A stretch of 12,757 nucleotides of DNA from Phoronis ovalis. Its lineage: Eukaryota > Phoronida > Phoronidae. This document shows positions 1 through 8,440 of the stretch, one piece after another (positions within the stretch are counted from its first letter, which is position 1; each line of letters begins with the position of its first letter). The notes below the pieces were generated by a model, which worked only from the letters and a program-made list of their open reading frames with translations, was not told the DNA's origin and did no database searches. A program made the position numbers and the translations under genes. The DNA lies in NCBI GenBank assembly GCA_028565635.1, contig JAOXYB010042693.1, forward strand, positions 1-12,757. The letters are read 5' to 3'.

Positions 1-240
1 AAGAAAGTGTTACATACGACGACAACGACGCCTACACTACGACAATATGCCCATTCCACTATGGTGGATGGGCATAATAAACGATTCCTGTGATACTAAA
101 ATAGTTTCCTGATAAGCAAAATAGTTATATTACATTGATCAAGTTGCTCTGATAACATATCCTGTGTTGAGTTTAAAACAATTTTATGAATGCATGTTTA
201 AAGTATTTTTTTGAACACATCCTTAAAAGAATAATTACAC
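1..240 (-). other. 3' flank / probable 3' UTR of the coiled-coil gene
   Basis: This sequence lies just downstream of the TAG stop on the minus strand. No canonical AATAAA is seen on that strand; the nearest weak variants are AATATA (plus-strand tatatt at 126-131) and CATAAA (plus-strand tttatg at 183-188). The true polyadenylation site may therefore be one of these or lie outside the window. The outer 80 bases are repeat-like, with several ACGAC words and a foldback. Confidence 0.45.
46..76. repeat. Foldback hairpin with TATGCCCAT / ATGGGCATA arms
   Basis: The left arm at 46-59 and right arm at 64-76 are complementary over 13 bp with a single bulged T and a four-base loop (TATG). The preceding bases (about 15-45) are rich in ACGAC and ACGACG words. 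Foldbacks of this TATGCCCC.../...GGGGCATA kind are, from general familiarity, common in mollusc non-coding DNA. It may be the end of a dispersed element whose rest lies left of the window. Confidence 0.6.
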
Positions 241-447
241 CTACGTCTTAGCTATTTCGCCCATAGATCCAAATACTTGTTCAAAAGTAACATCACGAAA
301 GATTATATTATCAATCTCCCATCTCCCTGTCGTTCTGGCAGTTGAAATAACATTAATGAGAGTGTTAACATCATGGCGAAGGTCAGCAGTTTCTTGTCGC
401 AGCGTGCTGTTCTCTAGTTCTAATCTAGCAACCCTTTCATCGGCCAC
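241..447 (-). CDS. Coiled-coil gene, terminal coding exon 3 (68 codons plus stop)
   Basis: The exon starts after the acceptor ctgtcactag; its first codon is GTG, read as internal valine 53 and not as a start. It encodes the leucine zipper (L61, L68, L75, L82) and then the tail with W95, F102, F107 and F111, ending GSMGEIAKT and TAG. Codons are less AT-skewed than the flanking introns, as expected of real coding sequence. Confidence 0.87.
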   Translation of the reverse strand: MADERVARLELENSTLRQETADLRHDVNTLINVISTARTTGRWEIDNIIFRDVTFEQVFGSMGEIAKT

Positions 448-1400
448 CTAGTGACAGAAAATGTTCAATGAGCTGGGTACAACCAGAGTCTGAGTTGTGC
501 ACAGAATTTAAACTACAAATATTAGATGTGACTGTGTCTGAGCTTTATTTATATATGTAATACTTATTTATATATAATATAAACCAAACTCAATTACCCA
601 AAGACTGGCAAGGAGGACATTTCCTCTGATAATAGAGTTTTTAAACAAGTTATTTCTAAGCACCTGTATTTCAGTCTCTGCTTTTCCTTGTTCAATCAAC
701 AGCCTCTTTGCTTCTTGTTCATAATCCCGTGCCTGTGTCATATATTCCTAAAATACAAAATGTGTTCATGTCATGGTACATATACAGATTACAATAGGAA
801 TGTTCAATCACCTAATGTTCAATTAGTTGTCCAGGTAACAAAATTGTGTCAAATTCTGTAAAACAAAGTGCACATAAAGAGCACATTACTAAAATATAAA
901 TATAAATCTATACACAGAGGAATTCAAAAATTTTCTCAGTCTTAATTTCTAGAACAAAAAGTTCTATTCAAATATGTATGTTTTTGTAGAAATACAAGTA
1001 AACCGTTTTATTTTTTGTGATGTAAGTCAGTATCATAGTATATAATAATTTAGTAATACCGGTACATTTTGTTTCGAAACCTTTTGAACAAAAATATATA
1101 CATGCAGAATTCCCACTATACTTCCACAATTTGCTTGAAGGCTTAATTAATGTAATACTTGCAACAGGATTTATTGATTATTTTCCAACTATACTGCTAA
1201 TCAAATCACAAATTCTGGTAACTACAAGATTTTTGTACAGGGGTTTCCATGTATATTGGTGACAAAGTTTGTATTACAATTTTGATTGTCTGTAAAATGC
1301 TGATTTAAGAAACATGACAATTTCTTACCAACTTATTAACAATTGGCTCCTTCCATGTCACTTTCTTAGATTGTCTTTGCTTATAGCTCATTTTTGACAT
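241..1400 (-). CDS. Small coiled-coil / leucine-zipper protein, three exons, complete CDS (about 120 aa), family not recognised
   Basis: The CDS is complement(join(241..447, 664..747, 1329..1400)): 24, 28 and 68 codons, with both introns in phase 0. The start is ATG at 1398-1400, after an in-frame TAA three codons upstream; the stop is TAG at 241-243. Residues 1-23 are basic and include KKVTW (12-16), which fits the RVxF-type docking motif for protein phosphatase 1. From about residue 26 to 86 a heptad pattern runs unbroken: a-positions A30, A37, Q44, I51, V58, N65, T72, V79, I86, and d-positions Y26, Y33, L40, A47, A54, L61, L68, L75, L82. The last four d-positions form a true leucine zipper, with an asparagine at one a-position as in parallel dimeric zippers. 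A tail rich in aromatic and hydrophobic residues follows (W95 to F111). No signal peptide or membrane segment is seen, so it is probably intracellular. It is not a bZIP factor, because the NxxAAxxCR-type basic motif is absent. The gene structure is well supported; the function is unknown. Confidence 0.82.
448..663 (-). other. Intron 2 of the coiled-coil gene
   Basis: A 216-bp GT-AG intron in phase 0 between exons 2 and 3. It is AT-rich and contains no recognisable element. Confidence 0.75.
664..747 (-). CDS. Coiled-coil gene, coding exon 2 (28 codons)
   Basis: The exon has an acceptor with a pyrimidine-rich tract ending tttag before GAATAT and a donor ACAG|gtgctt, which is acceptable but weaker than consensus. 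It is 84 bp long and phase 0 at both ends. It encodes a charged helix (EYMTQARDYEQEAKRLL...) that continues the heptad register set by exon 3. That continuity is strong independent support for the join. Confidence 0.82.
748..1328 (-). other. Intron 1 of the coiled-coil gene
   Basis: A 581-bp GT-AG intron in phase 0, with donor gtaaga and an acceptor preceded by a T-rich tract. It is AT-rich throughout; no repeat or RNA gene was recognised inside it. Confidence 0.75.
1329..1400 (-). CDS. Coiled-coil gene, coding exon 1 (24 codons)
   Basis: This exon opens with ATG (1398-1400) and ends TTG|gtaaga, a good donor at 1328-1323. A second in-frame ATG lies at codon 4 (1389-1391). Its context (A at -3) is better than that of the first ATG (C at -3), so translation may often begin there and give 117 residues. 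An in-frame TAA three codons upstream of the first ATG excludes a longer N-terminus unless an unseen splice junction lies within those few bases. Confidence 0.8.
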
Positions 1401-2520
1401 ACGAATTTAAAATTATGTCATCCACTAACAGTTACACACAAATTATTTATCCTGATAAACACTAAAGCATTTTCTAGTTAACACATTCCACCACAGGATA
1501 TATAAATCCCAAACAAGCAACTTCCAGAGTATTGGCAAAATGTAAAATATTGATATTTCTTATAAATGTTATTATAATGAGATAATAAAAAATGTGGCAT
1601 GTTCATAAAACCGCCACTTGTTGAATATATATGTGTGTAGCAACAGCCAGTAGGGTTCTCAATTCCAAATACAGCTTATTTAAATTAGAAATTAAATATG
1701 TTCATTAAATCCATAACTTAATATATAAACTGAATAAAGTGCCGAGACGTCTTCTTTGTTCAACAGTGCCAACCAGAAAGAAGTGAAACAGTTTTCAAAT
1801 TTGCCGCTATCTTTGCCCACTATATATTACAATAGTGTGTCAATAGTAAATATGTGAAAATATAGCCATTCTTCAGAGCTCAAGCCATTATATTTAGTTA
1901 TAACTATGCATATGATATAATTTTAATTCAAATACATGTTCAGTGACTGCCATTTAATATTTACTGTTAACCTGAAACTGTATTCTCAGAATATGTCTAT
2001 CTTGTTTGCATACTACCTTATATCTAGCTAAGAACTAATCAAACATATATTTGTTACTTAGGATTCATATCTTCAAATACAGGATACATAAATTTACACA
2101 AATTCTGATAGTGTCTTTAGAATTTATTGGTGGGAAATTCAAAAAATTATCAAGAGTGATATTGTAAGTCACAATTTATGTGTTTAAATTAATTTTTGTT
2201 AAAAAAGAGATCTGAGATAACAACTGTATCTACTGCTGCACACAATTCTGATTTCATGTATTCAAGTTATTTTAAAACACAACCCTCCAGAACACTGTCT
2301 CAATACCAGCAACAACAGGATTGTTCAGCTGGACATAACTATGTTTACAGTAAGTACTATTAGCTCTAGACTTGCACAAGTCTAAAATGATAATTGTTTT
2401 GATAATGTTATTAATATTATGTTTCATAATCATTAAAACATGAATTTTATTTATTACTTTACATTTTGAAGTTTTGAATTTTTTTATCAAATCAGGCCAT
2501 ATATAAAACAAGGGTATATA
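1401..2520. other. Upstream region of the coiled-coil gene, no gene seen
   Basis: This is AT-rich DNA upstream of the minus-strand ATG. It should contain the promoter and any 5' UTR exon, but neither can be placed firmly. The one compositional anomaly is a CpG-containing patch at about 1740-1815. Open frames in either strand are short and lack coding character. Confidence 0.4.
1740..1815 (-). promoter_or_regulatory. CpG-containing patch with AGACGTCT palindrome, possible promoter or 5' UTR
   Basis: Within strongly AT-rich and CpG-poor DNA this stretch has several CpGs (gccgagacgtc and gccgct) and an 8-bp palindrome AGACGTCT at 1745-1752. That palindrome shares the ACGT core of CREB/ATF-type sites. 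It lies about 340-415 bases upstream of the coiled-coil start codon, a sensible place for a promoter or first exon. Position and composition are the only evidence. Confidence 0.2.
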
Positions 2521-2720
2521 TAAACACTGAAATTATGATATTTTATGTTGTATAAACATTTTCTCCAACTAATAACTGGAAATATGATATTTTGTGTTGT
2601 GAAAATAAAATATTAAAAACATAAAATATTAAATAAAATAAAATATTTGGCCAGGCAGACTTGAGCCAGTCTAGGTATTACACTAAACTGCCATCTGGCA
2701 GTAAGTGCTGATAAATAAAC
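2521..2720. repeat. Short direct repeat, AT low-complexity block and small palindrome
   Basis: ATGATATTTTATGTTGT (2535-2551) recurs with one mismatch at 2584-2600, a 49-bp offset. It is followed by a low-complexity block made of AAAATATT/AAATAAA words (about 2604-2648). Then comes a less AT-rich patch with the inverted repeat ACTGCCA-TC-TGGCAGT (2687-2702). These look like replication slippage and old repeat debris. Confidence 0.45.
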
Positions 2721-4552
2721 AGAAATTGATATATAAGCTGTAGTGGTAGAAAACCCCTTATTGAAGCCTCATTATGTGCACTTGGCATCCTGAATTGAGG
2801 CTCCAATTTCATTTAGCAGTCATTCATGCCAATTTAACTACTGGGAACTGTATTAATACATCAGTTGGACACAAACACAACTGTCTGGCTTAAATACTCT
2901 ACATTTTTAAAAATATAAGGTGAGATTTTTTTGTACATATGGTTATATAAATTTTAATCAGAATTCTAAATTAGTAATGTGTGTTGCACTGTCTGTGTTG
3001 TTTATGTCCGGTGTACACATGCCTGTGCTATAGGTATATGTATGCCTGCCTGTGTGTGATTGCGAGAATTTAATTGTCTGAATGAAAGTGTAAGTTTACA
3101 GTATAAGCTGTGTTGTTTCATATGGCAACACCACTGTTACTATCTCTGCCTGGCATTCAGTATTTGTGGCGGTATCACTTTAGGAAAGTTAAATGTATAT
3201 TTGATTGGGTTGTTTTCCTGTTGGGAAATGCCTTTAAAAAATCGAAAAACAGTCAAAAAATATTTTCAGCCTTAGTACTTAAAAGTTAAATACTTTAGTG
3301 TGACATCATGTTATCAACTGCCTCTTTAATAACTGTGGCATAAATTAGTATTTTTAGTCAAGAGCCATGCATAGTCATAAATTATCTTGTTAAATGATTG
3401 AAGTGAAAGAAATCCACCAGATAACATGCAGGCATTCAGGTACATATATATATACAGGCATTCAGGTACATACAGTAAGTTTATCATGATCCAACTTTAG
3501 ACGATTTTCCGAATAATTGCAAGTTTGAGCTTTGTAATATTTCTACCTGTCTTGCTTTTAAGCCGTTTTTAACTGATGTGTTTCTAATTGAACTATACAT
3601 ATTACACTGCCTTTAGATGTCAAGTTATCATTTTGATCTTTGAACCTATCTAGGAAGATATTCAGCAAAACATGGTTTTTCATATTTAAACCAAAAACAG
3701 AGTTGCACTTCCCTTTCTATTTCTTATCTATGGTACTTTAATTTGTGTTAAGAAATGTTTAATTTAGACTAAATTACATGGGTGTTACTGGGTTGTTTAT
3801 ATATCTAGTTAGTGCATATTGTGCACAGAGTGTTGTGAATATTGTGGCTGTAACCTATGAAATGAGTGGAATATGAATATTGGAAAAGTAATTCCAATGA
3901 TAGATTGCATTTTAAACGAAAATATGGTCAAAAGGTTAGAGAAAATGTATAAAAAATCTGCAGGGAATGATTTTGAATAATTTGCAACAGGCACCACCAG
4001 TAATGATCTGTTTGGCTATTTTATTCGGCATAAGAGAATTAGTGATATAAAACTGTACATAAAACTGGCTTCAGAAATCATACAACTAGGCAAATCATCC
4101 AGGTTTGTATTTAACAGGTTCTTAGGAAAACATTGCATTTTAAATGAGAGAAATCTAGTATGTTTCTTAATACAAAAAATATTTTATCAAAAAGCTTCAG
4201 ACAATTATCCCATGGGTAATATAGTTTGAGATGTTATCACCTGCTTATAATCAGTGTTGTAGGATTATTGTTACAAGCTTGTCAAAACTGTTACCTCTCC
4301 AAATAAACACTGATGTAATACTTGTAACAGTACTATAAATATTGCTATCATAGAGCTAGGATATTAGGATATATAAAACTCTAAGTAATTAGATTACAGA
4401 AAAAATATGACAGACCTTGGCTGTGGTGTCAATTAATTTGTCTACATAGCATACTATCAAAATGATTGTTAGAAAGCATGCAAAAAAGAAAATAATTGAA
4501 AAATTATTATTGGTAATGGTAGTGTTTTTCCAAATTTTCTTTTAGAATTTAC
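2721..4552. other. Non-coding AT-rich stretch with a small tandem repeat
   Basis: No supported gene. An open frame at 3060-3275 on plus has no recognisable domain and no good splice sites, so it is taken as chance. A two-copy 26-bp tandem repeat lies at 3429-3472. Confidence 0.4.
3429..3472. repeat. Two-copy tandem repeat, period 26 bp
   Basis: The 18-mer CAGGCATTCAGGTACATA occurs at 3429-3446 and again, identical, at 3455-3472, separated by a TATATATA linker. The second copy runs into cagtaagt, which looks like a splice donor but has no exon before it. Confidence 0.7.
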
Positions 4553-4629
4553 AGGCGTCCCGCTCAAATTAGATCCATCGTCCTGTAAATGTTTCTCTTC
4601 TGGTTGAAGTTTATCTTCATTCTTTTTAA
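4553..4629 (-). other. Exon-like segment of uncertain strand (77 bp)
   Basis: On the minus strand a T-rich acceptor (tttgtttttaag, with an in-frame stop at the junction) precedes 25 open codons reading KKNEDKLQPEEKHLQDDG... to ...SGTP, then a donor CCT|gtaaat. Amino-acid use is hydrophilic and protein-like. On the plus strand the same DNA also has an acceptor (ttttcttttag) and reads EFTGVPLKLDPSS... to a gtaaat donor. The two donors are mirror images because ATTTACAGG (4547-4555) and CCTGTAAAT form a 9-bp inverted repeat. No neighbouring exon was found to join on either strand, so this may be a lone exon, a pseudo-exon or a small foldback. It cannot extend the reading frame of the coiled-coil gene upstream of its ATG because of the in-frame TAA there. 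Confidence 0.25.
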
Positions 4630-6991
4630 CTTAAAAACAAATTTTGTTAAAAAAATGTTTGTTTATTTTTAAATAACATGAAAAACAGTGATGTTTAATG
4701 AAATTGTACAGAGCTTAATTAGTATGGTGAATACTTTTCTGTCCACAGGTTTTAGTGTGGAGATTGCTGTCTAAATAATTCGCTATATCAGATACTAATT
4801 GTAGGTTCATCTTTAAAATTTAAGGCCAGTATATGTACTAACATAACAGGAAAGAAAAGAATTACCAAAATTGCACAATTTCTTCTGAATTTTTAGGTTG
4901 TTTTATGTGTATTGTTACTGTGGCATTACCACAGTTGTGTTTATTTACATTTTAATTATCCAGAACCAAGGTGTGAAACTTATATCTCTTAATATAGTCA
5001 ATGTTCAATAACGCCTATTATCAACAGTGCATCATCATAGCTGAGACTTCAGCTAGTCTAGTGGCATGAGTAATTGTTGTGATGAAAGTAGACTAGGTCC
5101 CAATAGCAATGGTTAGATGATTCTTGGGTAATAAAAAGGGTGCTCATATGCATGATGACGTACAGAATTGGACTTAGACTGACATCAGTCGTTAGAAACA
5201 GTGATTGGAAGTTTTTTAATAAATGCATTATAGTACTAAAATACAAAAAATAGTTGCTAGAATAAACTGGTAAGCTCTCTGCAATTTTGCCTGGAAAAGC
5301 TGTTTATAATGCTTAAAGTTGAATACACAGTATCATATGTTTATGCTTTATATATGGCTGTGTAAAGTTAGGAGTGCCATATATTTTTCTCCTTAAAATT
5401 CAAAGCTAAGACTGCCAGATTATTTAGTCTTTTACATTAAATTTTTAGACAAATCTTTTAAATGACTTTCTAGGAAAATTATTTTTTAGAATTTTTTTTT
5501 TCACATTATCTTAAATTACAGAGCCGACTAACATTAGTCTAAATTGGACTGAGAGATGTTTGATTTAATATTAATGTATATAACTGATTCTGAAATTTCT
5601 AACTATAAACCAATAAACTGTATTAACTTTTATAAACATTCGACTCCTATGTAAAACACACAAACCTCAACAGTAACAGTATCATGAAACTGGTATACAA
5701 GAAGCCATTATATTCCACAATACTCTTATTGATGATATCATATAGGCAGTAGATGGTATGCATTTGTATTGTAAAAAAAGTATGAAATCCTGCATTTTCT
5801 GCAAATATCAATCATCTGAATACTAAAGTGCAATATTTTGTAGACATAATATATGGAAAAATATGTAAACAAATTGTTGTGAGATGATTGTATATCAAAT
5901 TCAATGGAAACATGCAGGATTTTGTGTTTTTTACCAGATATGAATGAATACAAATCTAAATCTAGTTTTTGTATATTTTGTCATCAAGTACTACGGTATA
6001 TAGAATATGGGATATAAAAGCTTCTTGAATAGCTATTTCGTAGTGTACACAAAACAATCTAATCTTCGATAATTTTGATAATTCTTTTTGGAAATTGTTC
6101 CATAATATATATATATAGCTAATGTCATGTTAGTGCTTGCCTTGCACTTTAGAGGCCTCTCTTTAAGAGGTATCTGTACTCTGTTATAATTAGCTATTAG
6201 AAAATGATGGACAAGTGCAGTACTTATTAAATGATAACATTTAGTTGTTACCATTCCATGGTTTTAGTACGACTTATTCCTTATATATTGGGCTTTGTAA
6301 AACTAGATATTGTAGGCATTAGAGGTTCAAAGTGGAGCTGAACTTTGGAAAGGTATGCCTTACCATCTTATTTTCTCATTTATTAGTTTATATTAACAAA
6401 ACATTAAACAGAAAAATTTGAAAAAGTTATTACATAGATAACTTATTTTAATTTTAATATGACCGCATTTTAAGCAGTGCATGTATTCAGTATACTACTT
6501 AGTATGCAAATGTTTCTCTGTATTGAAATGCTTGTTATTTCATCTTGTGATCTTTAGCTATTTTTACTCACAGTTGGTGCTGTCTATCTTCCCCACAGGT
6601 TTTGTACACTTTTAATGGCTGTTGTATATGTAATTTCCCTTCTTAATGTTGAGGAAGCAAATATTTTAATTGGATGTAAATTAAAAGTAGAATATTTTTT
6701 TAGGAGTGTTAATTTTGATCAAATACTGTGTACGAGGTATCTTCTGAAGTGTACATGAAACAAATATTTTTTTGTTGTTGAATGGTGATCCCTGACCAAC
6801 TATTTAGCAAACTAGATAGCCTCTAAATTATCTTTCAACACCATTTTTGAACTTTTCAGCAAATAATAGAAATTCGGTGCTTTGGGATTTCTTGTCCCCC
6901 TTGACTAGCTTTAAGTGCTTTCTGAATATTTTCAACTCCGGTCATATGTCAAATTACAAGACTAAACACTATGACTTGCAGTATGTGTCCT
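4630..6991. other. Non-coding AT-rich stretch, no gene seen
   Basis: Only short stop-limited frames were found, with no domain or family likeness on either strand. Small inverted repeats occur, for example ACTGTGG-CATTA-CCACAGT near 4918-4936, AAGTTAT/ATAACTT near 6425-6445, and a TATATATATATA run near 6107-6117. None forms a recognisable RNA gene or transposon end. Confidence 0.4.
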
Positions 6992-7550
6992 CCATAAAAT
7001 TAATGTAAAAGATGCTTTAAATACCTAAATATTCTGTAAGGTCATCATGACCTTTTTATAACCTAATACCATCATTTTGGAACATTTCGAGCAATTTTAA
7101 AATTTTGACCTTTCACACCTAAAGACCTTTTGACCCCAAGGTTAGCAATGACCTACCCTGGGGATGTCACACCTGAAATATCATGTTCTTAACTTTAACA
7201 GTCCTTGAGATATAGCTTAGTGAAAATTGGAAGGCCAATAAATTAATTGAAAAGATGCCAAAGAATAAAAATAAAATCTTTTAGTACCTAAATATTTTCA
7301 AAAAGGTTATCTAAAATACAATCATTTTAGAATATTTTGAACAATTTTCAAAATTTGACCTTTGAACTCCAAATGACTTTTTGACCTCAAGGTCAACAAT
7401 GACCTACCCCAGGGATGTCACACATCAAGTGCCAAGTTCCTAGCTGTCACCATCCTCAAGACATAGCTTGCTGGAAATTGAAAGAAGAAGAAGTAGAAAA
7501 AGAAAACTTACAAAAGCAATAGGCTTGCTCCCTTGCAACCCTAATTATGG
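6992..7550 (+). repeat. Dispersed-repeat units A and B, direct orientation, TGACCT-rich
   Basis: Two diverged copies lie in tandem, offset by about 243-263 bp. Unit A runs from about 6992 and unit B from about 7235. Matching landmarks in order are ccataaaattaat / ccaataaattaat (6992, 7235), tacctaaatatt (7022, 7285), atcatttt (7071, 7321), caatgacctaccc (7146, 7397), ggatgtcacac (7162, 7412) and a GAGATATAGCTT / AGACATAGCTT-like word. Unit B ends in an AAGAAGAAG-rich stretch and then a motif with caaaagcaataggcttgctccc, a tail type familiar from mollusc repeats. No protein is encoded. The two units plausibly belong to a short non-autonomous element or satellite-like family. Confidence 0.7.
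7039..7053. promoter_or_regulatory. AGGTCA-TCA-TGACCT inverted repeat (nuclear-receptor IR3 consensus)
   Basis: The 15 bases are a perfect AGGTCA inverted repeat with a three-base spacer. This is the consensus palindrome bound by steroid-type nuclear receptors such as estrogen receptors. It lies inside repeat unit A. The sequence match is exact; any function is unproven. Confidence 0.35.
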
Positions 7551-7865
7551 GTTATGACATTTGGCACTTTATAGAGAAAAATTATTGCTTGTAATATTAG
7601 AATTTCATGTTTTGTCTGTGCTATATGGTGACATGAAGCCCAAGAGAGTGATCATTGCTAATAAGTCACTTTATATGCAAGCTGGTTTGCATCTGTTTTG
7701 ATTAATGCAGACTTTTTTGTTGATTCAATGAATAGTGTATTTTATGGTTAGATATTCCATTAGCCACACAAAAAAATATTGTGTTATGTGATAAGTAGGT
7801 ACAAAGTACTTAAAGTAATGTTTTGCATAGTTCATTGAAAAGTAATGTTTCTGTACTGTGACATA
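7551..7865. other. Spacer between opposed repeat units
   Basis: About 315 bp of AT-rich sequence separate the plus-oriented and minus-oriented repeat units. No gene or repeat was recognised in it. Confidence 0.4.
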
Positions 7866-8440
7866 GCTGGCTTGTTAGGCCAACAGGTGCAACCTTTTGA
7901 GATTCTATCTTTTTTCTTTTTATCAATTTTGAAGCCTCAATATCTCGAAAACGCTGGGCTACGGATGCTGAGGTATCGTGGGGAAGAGGACATACAAAAA
8001 TAAGGTCTGCTTAAATTGGGGTCAGTAGGTCAAATTTCTGAAATTGCTTAAAATGTTTAAAAAGGATGACATCAGGTTACAGTAAGGTCATTTTGATTTT
8101 ACAGCCTTTTGAGGTCAAAAGGTCAGAATTTTATTTTCTAGCCGATTTTCGACAAGTTCCTATAGGAAAGAGGTTGTATTTCAAGAAACAACTGGTGCTG
8201 TGGTTTGACATGTGACATCCTGGGTAAGATGAGTTGATGTTGAGATCAAAAGATCGTTTAGAGGTCAAAATTGCATGAAATTTCTAAAATGATGTTTTTA
8301 TGTCATTTAAAGGTCATACTAGGATCATTTGATCATTTTTATACACCTTTGCTAGAATGTATAGGTATCTAGGTTCTAGGACAATATCCTATAAAGGTCA
8401 AGAGGCTAAACATTCATTCATATATTTGGTCAAAAATTGA
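7866..8440 (-). repeat. Related dispersed-repeat units C and D, inverted orientation
   Basis: Read on the minus strand, this block carries the same ordered words as units A and B. These are atcattttagaaa (plus 8281-8294 region), gcaattttgacct, cccaggatgtcaca (plus 8211-8224), then a second round with aaacattttaagcaattt, tttgacctactgacccc, a gagatattgaggctt word and an AAAAAGAAAAAAG-rich stretch near 7908-7924. Divergence is higher than between A and B. The block probably holds two degenerate units. Confidence 0.6.
8112..8125 (+). promoter_or_regulatory. AGGTCA-AA-AGGTCA direct repeat (DR2)
   Basis: Two perfect AGGTCA half-sites in direct orientation with a two-base spacer, the arrangement recognised by RXR-type heterodimers. 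It lies inside the inverted repeat block. Function is unproven. Confidence 0.3.

Noticed and set aside
2272-2511. Minus-strand open frame of 79 residues
   Set aside because: AT-driven composition, no domain, no splice context; looks like a chance open frame.
3060-3275. Plus-strand open frame of 71 residues with Cys and aromatic residues
   Set aside because: No recognisable family, no ATG with good context and no convincing splice sites; hydrophobic look follows from T-rich DNA.
5058-5246. Minus-strand open frame of 62 residues
   Set aside because: Composition explained by AT-rich DNA; no motif, and it overlaps no plausible exon.
5738-6254. Two minus-strand open frames (5738-5953, 6033-6254)
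   Set aside because: Rich in I, Y, N, K and F as random AT-rich frames are; no domain and no exon-like boundaries.
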